Below are positions 19,098 to 28,720 of a DNA stretch of 64,000 bases, one piece after another. The notes beneath the pieces are model-generated. The model made no database searches and was not told the origin of the DNA. It was given only the letters and a program-made list of their open reading frames with translations. Position numbers and translations under genes: made by a program. Origin of the DNA: Dysgonomonas sp. Marseille-P4361 (GTDB lineage Bacteria; Bacteroidota; Bacteroidia; Bacteroidales; Dysgonomonadaceae); contig NZ_OPYL01000008.1 in NCBI RefSeq assembly GCF_900343125.1, positions 62,001 through 126,000 on the forward strand, read 5' to 3'. The first letter of the stretch is position 1, and the number at the start of each line of letters is the position of its first letter.

Positions 19098-22000
19098 ATG
19101 AGAAAAATTATTCTTTTTATCTTTCTTTGCTCTACAATAGTATTACAAGCACAGAAAAAAGACAAAACTATACGTGTAGTTACACCACAGGGCTATCCTT
19201 GTGCTTCTATCTTTATAAAAAAAGTAATGTACAGTGGATTAGACTATACAGACAGACAAGGATATTTTACATTTAAAGATGTCTCTTCCGATTTCCATAT
19301 AGTTATTAATCACAAAAAATATGTTGAAATACCCGTTGCAGGGCAAGATACTATTACTGTTGAATATGACCCTATTATAAGTGGTTATGTAGAAGATTCG
19401 CGGAGTAATTCTATAAAAGGCATTGAAGTGAAGTTGGTAGAAGAAAACCAAACACGAACTGTAATTACAGATAAATATGGTTTCTTCTCTTTTGTAGATA
19501 TTGACATCCGCAAGGATATGATACTCCAATTTAAAGACTCGAAAAAGCAATATCAAAATAAAATCATCCGTAGAGAATACACTTTTGACCAACCGCTACA
19601 GGTCAAAATGGATCAATATATTTCACCTTTACTAGCCAGTAGAACGAATACCCTTGGTGTTGTCTATTTAAATAATACGACTCCGACCTTATCCGATGAA
19701 AAATCTATTAGTTATATTGAAGATGTAAAATCACTTAAGAAATCGGGCAACGAATACAAACCCAAAGAGGAGAAAAACAGGAAATCTACTGCCCAGCAAT
19801 TTGAATATAGTGGATCCTTTTCTATATCGACAATAGGACGCACACCTAAACTACAAACAGAGTACGCTCAAGGGCAAAGCCAAGATGGAGAATTAATATG
19901 GCAAGGAGCCGATAAAAATCAACAATTCAGTTGGGGACCACAAATATCCTCACTCGAATATACAGATGGAAGTTATGCTTACGATAACAATGGAGCTCTG
20001 ATAGGTAAAGGTCTAGGAAATGGGCTTAAAGCCAATAGTTATGATCCTGCCAACTTTTTCAGAACGGCCTTATCATTCAATAATAGTTTAAGTTATAGGC
20101 GAACATCTTTCAAGGAGGGAGTTCTACACTTTACGCTGAATCAGAGTAGAATAAACAGTCCTATTCCTCACTCAGATCAGGAGAATTATAATGGTTCTTT
20201 AAAGATAGAGAACATGAAGACTGGGAAATTCACTACAAGTGTCGCAGTACTTGGAAAAATAGGAATAGAGCATTTTATGAACAATGGAGCCAACCATGCT
20301 CGCCTGATGCATAGTCTTTTCACGACACCTACAACTTTCGACAACAACAATGGGTTGAACCGAAAGGAGGCTATCGACAATAATAATTCATGGCAACTCA
20401 CCGACGGATCGATGCGTTCATATGCTCCTGAAGAAGTTGTTAATCCGTACTATATGGTAAGCCAGCTTCCCGATAAAGATAAGAATGGGACTGTCAAGGC
20501 ATATGCTTACACAGAATACAAAAATAAAAACTTTAAGACTCTCGCCTCAGCCAGTTACGATTATCAATGGGATAATATGACTATCGGAAAAGTATTCACG
20601 AGCCCAATGCAAACATTGAAAAGGAAAGAAAATATTTCCGATCTCAGACTATCTGTACAGCCTAGCTATAAAATAGAAAATTATCGAACAAAAATAACCT
20701 TCCAAGGAGGGTACTCTTTCAATCATCTCTCGGATGAAGTAGACCGAATGGACGCCATCATTATGGATCGATCAAGAAATAGCAATGAGGTGTCTTATGG
20801 AATGAAATTTAATCGAAATAATTTTTTCTTTGATGTATATAACAAACACTATTTTTCAAATACAGCAAAGGATTATACCAACTTATTTCCTACTGCCGCA
20901 GTGAGATATAATTTATATAATCCTAATTTTATCAATGATGCTCTATATGATATATTTGACGATGACTTTTTAGAATATGTAGGAATCAGAGGATCGACAA
21001 GCCGCTCGTTAGGAGAGAATCCACTTGTCTTTAGAAACAGAGCTGCACTTTCTACTTTACAGAACTCGACAAACGCTTTGAAAACATTTTACGAAGACAG
21101 AGAGATTCTTCCTCTCTCTCACAAGATGAAACCAGAAATTTACCAAAACACTGATATTGGATTAGAGTTCAGATTTCTCAGAAATAAATTCAATGTAGAG
21201 CTAAACTACTATAATAATACGACTCATAATATGTTTGCACCGGTAAATACCGAAGCTGGCTTCTCGCTTGATAATATTGGACGACTCAACAATTATGGAT
21301 TTCTTTTAGATCTGAGCTATTATCTCACTTCCGGATGGGGTGACAATCGCTTCTATGGAGTATTTAATTTCAATTTCAACAGGGCTCGCAACAAGGTAAA
21401 ATCTGTATATGAAGGGAAAGACAAAGTTCAGTTAGCCGGTTTTTCGAATATAGGAACTTTCTTTGCTAAGGATGAACCCCTTGGTGTTATTTATGGATCA
21501 ACGTACAAAAGAAATGAGGACGGCCAGGTACTGATAGATAATGATGGCTTCCCTGTTGAAGATCCTACGATGAAGTTGATTGGTGATCCAACTCCTAACT
21601 ATATAATGAACCTTTCGGCCAACCTTAGTTGGAGAAGATTCTCTTTTACATTCAATTTCGAATACAGCAACGGCGGCGACCGATGGAATGGGACACAAGC
21701 TTATCTTGATTACTTGGGTATGTCCGAAAATTCAGCTTCTCAAAGAAATATAAGAGGCCATATCTTCGACGGAGTTTTAGCCAATGGAAACAGAAACTCA
21801 AAGAGTGTTGATTTTTATAATGCCTCACTCCCTATCGACCAAAATCGTTGGGTTCGCTATGGAGCGGATGGTGTAGGTGAAGAATACATCCAAGATGCCT
21901 CTTACTTGCGTATGTCTGATATCTCTTTGGCTTATCAACTCTTTAAGAGAGATCAAAACCGTTTTTTCGAAGATGCCACAATAGCAATTCATGCCGAGAA

Positions 22001-22136
22001 TCTGTTATTCTTATCTTCCTACAAAGGTGTTGATCCTTCCTCAACCCTATTTGGATACAGTACAGGAAAGGGATTGGATTTATTCAACTCCCCAAGTATC
22101 AAAAGATACAGTTTATCGGTAACTCTAAAATTTTAA
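19098..22136 (+). CDS. SusC-like outer-membrane barrel lacking a plug domain
   Basis: I use the ATG at 19098 because it begins a signal peptide (MRKIILFIFLC, cut after LQAQ); an upstream in-frame start at 19011 is unlikely. The 1012-residue product has two carboxypeptidase-regulatory-like domains (about 22-100 and 100-190) and a charged linker. From about residue 234 it is a SusC-type barrel (PKLQTEYAQGQ, SWGPQISSLEY, FFRTALSFNNSLSYRR), finishing with a C-terminal Phe (LKF). The plug domain normally between these parts is absent: there is no VVV-GY, RG-S, VDG or GVI-ITT block. The next gene, 4 bp away, carries such a plug. It may be a channel gated in trans or an export pore. Confidence 0.8.
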   Translation: MRKIILFIFLCSTIVLQAQKKDKTIRVVTPQGYPCASIFIKKVMYSGLDYTDRQGYFTFKDVSSDFHIVINHKKYVEIPVAGQDTITVEYDPIISGYVEDSRSNSIKGIEVKLVEENQTRTVITDKYGFFSFVDIDIRKDMILQFKDSKKQYQNKIIRREYTFDQPLQVKMDQYISPLLASRTNTLGVVYLNNTTPTLSDEKSISYIEDVKSLKKSGNEYKPKEEKNRKSTAQQFEYSGSFSISTIGRTPKLQTEYAQGQSQDGELIWQGADKNQQFSWGPQISSLEYTDGSYAYDNNGALIGKGLGNGLKANSYDPANFFRTALSFNNSLSYRRTSFKEGVLHFTLNQSRINSPIPHSDQENYNGSLKIENMKTGKFTTSVAVLGKIGIEHFMNNGANHARLMHSLFTTPTTFDNNNGLNRKEAIDNNNSWQLTDGSMRSYAPEEVVNPYYMVSQLPDKDKNGTVKAYAYTEYKNKNFKTLASASYDYQWDNMTIGKVFTSPMQTLKRKENISDLRLSVQPSYKIENYRTKITFQGGYSFNHLSDEVDRMDAIIMDRSRNSNEVSYGMKFNRNNFFFDVYNKHYFSNTAKDYTNLFPTAAVRYNLYNPNFINDALYDIFDDDFLEYVGIRGSTSRSLGENPLVFRNRAALSTLQNSTNALKTFYEDREILPLSHKMKPEIYQNTDIGLEFRFLRNKFNVELNYYNNTTHNMFAPVNTEAGFSLDNIGRLNNYGFLLDLSYYLTSGWGDNRFYGVFNFNFNRARNKVKSVYEGKDKVQLAGFSNIGTFFAKDEPLGVIYGSTYKRNEDGQVLIDNDGFPVEDPTMKLIGDPTPNYIMNLSANLSWRRFSFTFNFEYSNGGDRWNGTQAYLDYLGMSENSASQRNIRGHIFDGVLANGNRNSKSVDFYNASLPIDQNRWVRYGADGVGEEYIQDASYLRMSDISLAYQLFKRDQNRFFEDATIAIHAENLLFLSSYKGVDPSSTLFGYSTGKGLDLFNSPSIKRYSLSVTLKF

Positions 22137-22140
22137 GAAA

Positions 22141-25100
22141 ATGAAAAAGACTATATATATACTCCTGTTGTTGGCTATTCCATTTTCATTACTAGCCTTT
22201 GACAATCCTATTATCGAGCAGTTGATAAAACGACTAAATCAGTATAACTTGCTTTATCCGCAAGAAAAACTATATGTACAAACAGACAAGACCTTCTACA
22301 AACAGACAGAAAACGTCTGGTACAAAATATTTCTGATAAACAGTGGTGACCATACAGCTTCTTCGATAAGTGATGTTGCTTATATCGAATTGAGAGACCC
22401 AAAAGGGAATCTTGTAGACAAACATGAACATAACATTTTAGAAGGAGTGTGCGATGGTGAGTTTATGATAAGGGAAGATCTACCCGGAGGATTATATACC
22501 TTAACTGCCTACACCAAGTGGATGCAAAATTGGGGAGAAAAAGCTTTATTTAAGAAAGAGATCAATATACAGAAAGTAATAACCCCTCGCCTACTTCTCA
22601 AACTCGACTTTGAGAAACGTGCCTATGGACCTAATGATGAAGTTGTAGCTTCTCTTTCGGTTAGCAATCTGCGAAATCAGAAAACGAATGGAAGCTCTGT
22701 AAAATCAACTATCCGACTGAAAGGTAAAGTTGTAGAAACTGTCGAAAACACTGTTGAGAATGGTGAAGTAAAAATAAAATTCAAGCTTCCAGCAGACCTT
22801 GACACATCTGATGGATTACTACAGGTGGTTGTTACCGAAAAAGGAATTGAGGAATCTATTTCCCGTTCAATTCCTATTGTTCTGAATAAAATTAAAGTAC
22901 AATTTTTCCCTGAGGGAGGACATTCCGTACAGAATGTAGAAAGTAGAATCGCTTTCGAATCTTTAGATGAATTTGGAAAAGGAGCTGACATTAGCGGAGT
23001 TATTGTAGATGAAGATAATAACGAATATGGATCGTTCAGTAGCTTCCATTTGGGAATGGGTGCTTTTAAATATACCCCTCTACCTAATAAGAAATACTTT
23101 GTGAAGGTGCTTCAACCTCAGTGCAAAGACAATCTTTTCCCTTTACCCGAAGTCAGAGAAAACGGGTTTGTATTTGGGTTAGCAAATCGTTCTGCACAAT
23201 CCTTGTCGTGGAATATATATAGTCCTGTACAATCTTCTGTCACCTTAATCGGACAAACTCAGGGTAAGGTATATTACAGTCAAACATTAAATCTGAAAAA
23301 AGGGAACAACAAAATAGATGTAAAAACAGACGGTTTTCCTATTGGCGTCGCCGTTTTCACTTTATTTGATGCCGAACTGAAAGAACAATGCGAACGTCTA
23401 GTCTTTGTGAATCCCGAAAATGGTTTGAAAATCAAACTAGAAACTGACAAGGAATTTTACAATCCTAAGGAGGAAGTAAAACTGACTGTACGCACATTGG
23501 ATAAAAACAATAAACCTACATCCGCGAAATTGGCTATCTCTGTTGTAGACGAACAGCTCATCACCTATGCCGACGACAAACAAGACAATATGCTCAGCTA
23601 TATGTTCTTTTCTTCGGAGCTGAAAGGAAATATCCAAGAACCATATTTCTATTTCGATCCTACTAAAGAAAAGGCTAAAGAAGCTATCGACTACCTCATG
23701 CTAACGCATGGCTGGAGAGGTTTTGTATGGGAAGATGTGATTGATAACAAAAGAATTACACTTGACCATACTGCCGAAAAAATAGGTGATGTATATGGAT
23801 ATGTTTTGGATAAAAACAACAAACGAAAGCAAACAACTGTCTACCTAATAGAAAATGGGACAAAAAGAAGAGTAGCTGAAACCAAAACAACTCCTGAAGG
23901 GCAATTCGCCTTTCACAATATAGATCTGTCCGGTAATGTTTATATCATTACCAAAAGACCTAACAAAATCAATTTATTTGAAAGTAAACCTCAAATTATA
24001 GCTGAGAATGCAGATTTTTATCCACTCAATTTAGCCAAAGAACGGATAACCGAAAATAATATAGTAGAAGAGGAAAAGAAAGAAGTTGCACCTATCATAA
24101 AAGATGGGGAATTAGCTAAGAATGAGGAAATCATTATACCCAACTTTCCTGATTGGGATGACAATAAATCTCTGGATGAAGTTGTTGTGGCTGGATATGC
24201 TACTACAAAGAAGCAGTCTATCACAGGTGCAGTAACATCCATCAGACAGGATGAGATTCGGGTTCAGGTAAATAATATCAAAAATGCATTGAGTGGAAAA
24301 ATCCCTGGTCTACTCATCGACCCTAGCAACCTAAATAACACTCAAGGCAATAAAATGTATCTCAAAGGAGTATCTTCATTGGGTAGTGGCTATTCTCAGC
24401 CGACGATAGTCCTTAATGGAATATTATTGAGCGAAACAATCAGCGGTGTATACAATATTAATGATTATGTCAATATACAAGATATAGAATCAGTAACAAT
24501 AACTAAAACTCCTATAGATGACATTTTCGTTTCTAAAACAGGTAATGGTGTCATTTTTATTACAACTAAAAATCCTGTTTTTACAAATTACAAATCGCCA
24601 AAGCCTAAATATACAGGTGTAAGCATTCCTAAACGTAAGTTCTATGCTTCTCAAACATTTGAACAAAAAAATCATAATCAAGATAACTTGGCTACAACTG
24701 TCTATTGGAATGGAGATGTTACAACCGATAAAGAAGGTAGAGCCACTCTGAGCTTTACGAATAATGATACATCTTCTTCATTCCGAATCACAGCCGAAGG
24801 TTTTTCTAATACCACTGGGCTAATCGGAAGCCATTATCATAATATAGCTACGACCAAGCCTTTTTCATTAGACGTAAAATCACCTATATTCGCTTCTATT
24901 GGAGATGTAGTAAAGCTTCCTGTAATGGTCAATAATAATACATCCGAAGAGGTTACAGCTAAAGTTAAACTTTCCTTACCGCAAGAATTGATAGCTGTAG
25001 GCAATCAAGAAATAGAGGTAAAGGTCGCTCCAAAATCTGCTGAGACAATATTCCTTAGCTTCTCTCCTACCAAGGAAAAAGGGGAGCATAAATATACTAT

Positions 25101-26763
25101 TTCGGCAAATACAGGCAATACATCGGACGAAATTACCAGAAGTGTAACTATACGTACAGTCTATTTCCCTCGAAAGATGAGCTTCTCCGGACGAAGTCTA
25201 AAAGATGTCTTCAACTTTAGTCTTAAGGGACAAATGGTTGAAGGTTCATTCCATGCGAATCTGGTATGTTATACAAATACCATTGATGAACTATTTTCTG
25301 GTTTAGAAAGTATTTTTAGAGAACCTTATGGTTGTTTCGAACAAACATCGTCGTCTAATTTCCCTAACATTATGGCTCTACAAGCATTAGAGGCATCAGG
25401 AGAAGACAAACCCGAGATCAAAAAGAAAGCATTAGACTATCTTGATAAAGGTTACCAAAAACTCTCCAGTTACGAAATTAAGAGTACGGGAGGTTTTGAA
25501 TGGTTTGGAAATGATCCGGCACATACGGGATTAACGGCTTATGGCATTCTTCAATTCCACGAAATGCAGAAAGTCTACGACAAGGTAGACAAAGCAATGG
25601 TTGAGCGCGCTCGAAACTTCATCAAAAGCCGAAAAGATGGTTCAGGTCATTTCCTAAACAACACGAGAGGAATGGATAGTTTTGCAGGATCGCCTCAATC
25701 TATCAGCGATGCATATATCACTTATGCCTTCAGCGAAACCGGCGAAACTGACGATATCACAAAAGAATATGCAAAAGCATTGGACGAAGCTTATGAAAGT
25801 AAAGATATGTATCGGATGGCATTAATGGCTAATTCGGCTTTCAATATGAAGGACATGAAGAACCATAACAAGTTGATAGAGTACTTCAAAGACAATATGA
25901 AAAAGGGCTGGGATAAAATGAAGATAGAAACAACTATTACCAGAAGTTCCCTACCTTCTGCCACACAAGAGACTGTTGCTCTGTGGGCATTAGCTATGCT
26001 GAAAAGCAACGATCCTATCAATTTCCCTATAATAGATACATGTATCAATTATATTTCATCTAAACGCTCTAATGGGGGATTTTATAATACTCAGGCTACA
26101 ATATTGAGTCTACAGGCTATTACTAAATATGCTGAATCAGGCTCTAAGGCTCTCGATAATGGTTCTTTAGCGATTCAGGTAAACGACACAAAAAAAGCAA
26201 GTCTTGACTTAACTAAACCTGTAGAAGAAGGAAAAGAAATGAGTTTAGACATTACAGATTTGTTCAACCCGAAAGGAAACAATCAGATCAAGCTCTATTA
26301 TGAAAATATGGAAAAAGGGCTACCATATACTGTCGATCTGTATTGGGAGTATGACCGTCCGGAGAGCAGTAAAGAATGTGCTGTATATTTAACTACAAAA
26401 CTCAACTCGAATACAGTAAAAAGAAATGAAACGGTTAGACTTTCCATTACTTTGGAAAACAAAAAATCGGAAGGAATACCGATGAATGTTGCTATCATAG
26501 GAATTCCGGGCGGTATGAGCTTACAGCCTTGGCAATTGAAAGAGCTTAGGGATAAATTGATTTTCGATTATTACGAAATCATAGATGATAATTTGGTTAT
26601 TTATTATAGCCATATGCAACCTAACGAGAAGAAAGAGATCAACCTTGACCTGAAAGCTGAAATACCCGGTACTTACAAAGGGATGGCTTCTTCAGCCTAT
26701 GTATATTATACTAATGAACATAAACATTGGGTAGATGGAATAGCAGTTACTATAACCGAGTAA
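22141..26763 (+). CDS. Alpha-2-macroglobulin-like protein with embedded SusC-type plug domain
   Basis: This 1540-residue protein has a signal peptide (1-19) without a lipobox. MG-type beta domains cover about 40-480 (EKLYVQTDKTFYK at the start), with a carboxypeptidase-regulatory-like segment near 560-630. A plug-like domain (678-812) follows: LDEVVVAGYATTKK, IKNALSGKIPGLLI, PTIVLNGILL, GNGVIFITTKN. Then come the macroglobulin middle region, a thioester-like C1065-F-E-Q1068, and the alpha/alpha toroid and receptor-like C-terminus. Bacterial macroglobulins trap proteases in the periplasm. The plug insertion and the adjacent plugless barrel suggest this protein docks into or gates that barrel. 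The domains are clear; the joint function is inference. Confidence 0.85.
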   Translation: MKKTIYILLLLAIPFSLLAFDNPIIEQLIKRLNQYNLLYPQEKLYVQTDKTFYKQTENVWYKIFLINSGDHTASSISDVAYIELRDPKGNLVDKHEHNILEGVCDGEFMIREDLPGGLYTLTAYTKWMQNWGEKALFKKEINIQKVITPRLLLKLDFEKRAYGPNDEVVASLSVSNLRNQKTNGSSVKSTIRLKGKVVETVENTVENGEVKIKFKLPADLDTSDGLLQVVVTEKGIEESISRSIPIVLNKIKVQFFPEGGHSVQNVESRIAFESLDEFGKGADISGVIVDEDNNEYGSFSSFHLGMGAFKYTPLPNKKYFVKVLQPQCKDNLFPLPEVRENGFVFGLANRSAQSLSWNIYSPVQSSVTLIGQTQGKVYYSQTLNLKKGNNKIDVKTDGFPIGVAVFTLFDAELKEQCERLVFVNPENGLKIKLETDKEFYNPKEEVKLTVRTLDKNNKPTSAKLAISVVDEQLITYADDKQDNMLSYMFFSSELKGNIQEPYFYFDPTKEKAKEAIDYLMLTHGWRGFVWEDVIDNKRITLDHTAEKIGDVYGYVLDKNNKRKQTTVYLIENGTKRRVAETKTTPEGQFAFHNIDLSGNVYIITKRPNKINLFESKPQIIAENADFYPLNLAKERITENNIVEEEKKEVAPIIKDGELAKNEEIIIPNFPDWDDNKSLDEVVVAGYATTKKQSITGAVTSIRQDEIRVQVNNIKNALSGKIPGLLIDPSNLNNTQGNKMYLKGVSSLGSGYSQPTIVLNGILLSETISGVYNINDYVNIQDIESVTITKTPIDDIFVSKTGNGVIFITTKNPVFTNYKSPKPKYTGVSIPKRKFYASQTFEQKNHNQDNLATTVYWNGDVTTDKEGRATLSFTNNDTSSSFRITAEGFSNTTGLIGSHYHNIATTKPFSLDVKSPIFASIGDVVKLPVMVNNNTSEEVTAKVKLSLPQELIAVGNQEIEVKVAPKSAETIFLSFSPTKEKGEHKYTISANTGNTSDEITRSVTIRTVYFPRKMSFSGRSLKDVFNFSLKGQMVEGSFHANLVCYTNTIDELFSGLESIFREPYGCFEQTSSSNFPNIMALQALEASGEDKPEIKKKALDYLDKGYQKLSSYEIKSTGGFEWFGNDPAHTGLTAYGILQFHEMQKVYDKVDKAMVERARNFIKSRKDGSGHFLNNTRGMDSFAGSPQSISDAYITYAFSETGETDDITKEYAKALDEAYESKDMYRMALMANSAFNMKDMKNHNKLIEYFKDNMKKGWDKMKIETTITRSSLPSATQETVALWALAMLKSNDPINFPIIDTCINYISSKRSNGGFYNTQATILSLQAITKYAESGSKALDNGSLAIQVNDTKKASLDLTKPVEEGKEMSLDITDLFNPKGNNQIKLYYENMEKGLPYTVDLYWEYDRPESSKECAVYLTTKLNSNTVKRNETVRLSITLENKKSEGIPMNVAIIGIPGGMSLQPWQLKELRDKLIFDYYEIIDDNLVIYYSHMQPNEKKEINLDLKAEIPGTYKGMASSAYVYYTNEHKHWVDGIAVTITE

Positions 26764-26784
26764 AGAATTTTTCATATAAAAGAG

Positions 26785-26822
26785 ACTCAGGCTCAAACTA
26801 AAAAAATAGTTTGAGCCTGAGT
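26785..26822. terminator. Bidirectional terminator between convergent genes
   Basis: The 16-base arms actcaggctcaaacta (26785-26800) and tagtttgagcctgagt (26807-26822) pair perfectly around an A6 loop. They lie between the macroglobulin gene and the leftward GH109-like gene. T-runs are weak on both sides, but the stem is strong and well placed. Confidence 0.7.
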
Positions 26823-26843
26823 TGTTATTAAGTCTATTTACTT

Positions 26844-28241
26844 CTATACATGCAGCACTTTATCCATATCAATAATAGGGATAGGTTTGTGTTTAACCCA
26901 CTCTCCTCTTGTGAAATCAGGAATAGCAACTGATTGACTCTTGTTCAACACAGATCGTTCTGTAAGTTCTACCAAGCTCGACCAAGAAGCGGCATCGTAA
27001 ACGGATTGATCAAGAGGATAACCATTGCGTAGACAATATATCAAACGCCAAACCATGATAAAATCCATTCCACCGTGTCCACCAACCTTACGAGCCTGCT
27101 CTCCAATATATTTACTTAGAGGATGCTCATATTTTTGAAGTAGTTCCTTCTGTGCAGTTTCACTCTGAAAGCCATGAGCATTAGGCTGTATAGCTATCTT
27201 TTCCTCAGGATATTTCACAGCCATTCCTTTTGTACCTTGTATCAGATGAATACGCGAATAAGGTCGAGGTGAGGTTGTATCATGCTGTATCATAATACTT
27301 TTACCATTCACTGTATGAATAATTGTCGTATTCATATCACCGAGTTTATATGCTTCAGATTGAGTAATACGTGCATCATCTTTCAAATTCTCTTCAGCCC
27401 ATAATTTCAATCCAAATTGATTGGTAGAAACCGATGATAAGTATTCCATTCGATCTCCTCTATTGATCCCCAGAACTTCTGCAACCGGACCTAGCCCATG
27501 TGTAGGATAAGGATTCCCAGTATGATTCTTGCTAAAATCCAATCTCCAATTCTTATAATAGCCATTAAATTTAGACTCACGAAGATCGTGTATATAAGCA
27601 CCTTCTCCGTGAATAATTTCACCAAAAACTCCTTGTCGTGCCATATTCAGGGTAGCAAGCTCGAAAAAATCGTAACAACAATTTTCCAGCATCATACAAT
27701 GTAGTTGTTTTTCTTCCGCTTTGTCTACCAATGCCCAACAATCCTTTATAGTTAAAGCCGCGGGAACTTCAACAGCAACATGCTTACCATGATCCATTGC
27801 ATACAAAGCAATAGGCACATGTAAGTTCCATGGGGTTGCATTGTAGATAAGATCAATATCATCTCGCTCACACATTTTTTTCCAGTCTTCTTCTTTTGTA
27901 TAAACAGCAGGCTCCTTTCGGCCTTGTTTCTTTAACAAATTCTGACTATTATTTACCCTATCCAGATTTAAATCGCATAAAGCAACCACTTCGGCTCCTT
28001 CTATTTGTGCTAAAGCATCTACTGCACCGGCTCCTCTACCCAAACCAACAACTCCAACTCTAACTTTATTTATTGGTTGACAACGAAGACCCATTACTGA
28101 TTTTCCTTTACGCAATGGAATATCTTCAATTAATTTTTCTTCTGCAAACGATGTTAGAGTTTTAGAATGTGCTTCTCCTCCAATTATTGCAGTTGCACCT
28201 ACAGCGAGGGACGTTTTCAGGAATTTTCTTCTATTCAACAT
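26844..28241 (-). CDS. GH109-like NAD-dependent glycosidase (Gfo/Idh/MocA fold), Tat-exported
   Basis: The 465-residue protein starts with a twin-arginine signal (NRRKFLK) and a hydrophobic stretch. A Rossmann domain with GVVGLGRGAG near residue 63 binds NAD. The downstream blocks MMLENCCY, NPYPTHGLGPV, SRIHLIQGTKG and GGHGGMDF are those of GH109 alpha-N-acetylgalactosaminidases, which use a redox-elimination mechanism. Export through Tat fits a protein folded with its cofactor before transport. It is a single gene, convergent with the macroglobulin unit and divergent from the rhamnosidase. Some GH109-like proteins act on other sugars, so the substrate is uncertain. Confidence 0.8.
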   Translation of the reverse strand: MLNRRKFLKTSLAVGATAIIGGEAHSKTLTSFAEEKLIEDIPLRKGKSVMGLRCQPINKVRVGVVGLGRGAGAVDALAQIEGAEVVALCDLNLDRVNNSQNLLKKQGRKEPAVYTKEEDWKKMCERDDIDLIYNATPWNLHVPIALYAMDHGKHVAVEVPAALTIKDCWALVDKAEEKQLHCMMLENCCYDFFELATLNMARQGVFGEIIHGEGAYIHDLRESKFNGYYKNWRLDFSKNHTGNPYPTHGLGPVAEVLGINRGDRMEYLSSVSTNQFGLKLWAEENLKDDARITQSEAYKLGDMNTTIIHTVNGKSIMIQHDTTSPRPYSRIHLIQGTKGMAVKYPEEKIAIQPNAHGFQSETAQKELLQKYEHPLSKYIGEQARKVGGHGGMDFIMVWRLIYCLRNGYPLDQSVYDAASWSSLVELTERSVLNKSQSVAIPDFTRGEWVKHKPIPIIDMDKVLHV

Positions 28242-28720
28242 GTTTTTAGTATTAGGTTAAAAATGATATTGATTCTGATTGACAGTTAAGTTCTACTCTT
28301 TTTCTGAATAGACGGGCATTATCTTGATATGTTTTTCTAACGTGTATTATGATCAGTATATAATTTATAGATCTTATCTACGAATATAACTACAGTTGTA
28401 TCTTATAACCATCAAAAACCTCTAATATAATAATTTTCAATAGTAAAATTGTTAAACTAAGAAAAGAATAATAGAGAAAGAGTATTAGTATTTCTTTTTG
28501 AATGCGAAGAGTTGAGACAAACTAATTAATAATATATCAAACATTTAAGAAAGAATTATTATATTTATGAACTATAATAGTAAGTGCCCAAAACAAAATC
28601 TAAAAAACTTCACCTGATAATAATATCAGTTTTACTCTTGAACGTTTCCTTTTTCGATTTAAGGCACTTCTGTTATTAGCCTTTTTCTATAACCGATTTT
28701 ATAAACATAAATGCCACGCT
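28242..28720. other. Divergent intergenic region, 479 bp
   Basis: This AT-rich region separates the leftward GH109-like gene from the rightward GH78 gene and must hold both promoters. I find no convincing -7/-33 pair, no strong hairpin, and no small gene that I would defend. Confidence 0.5.
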
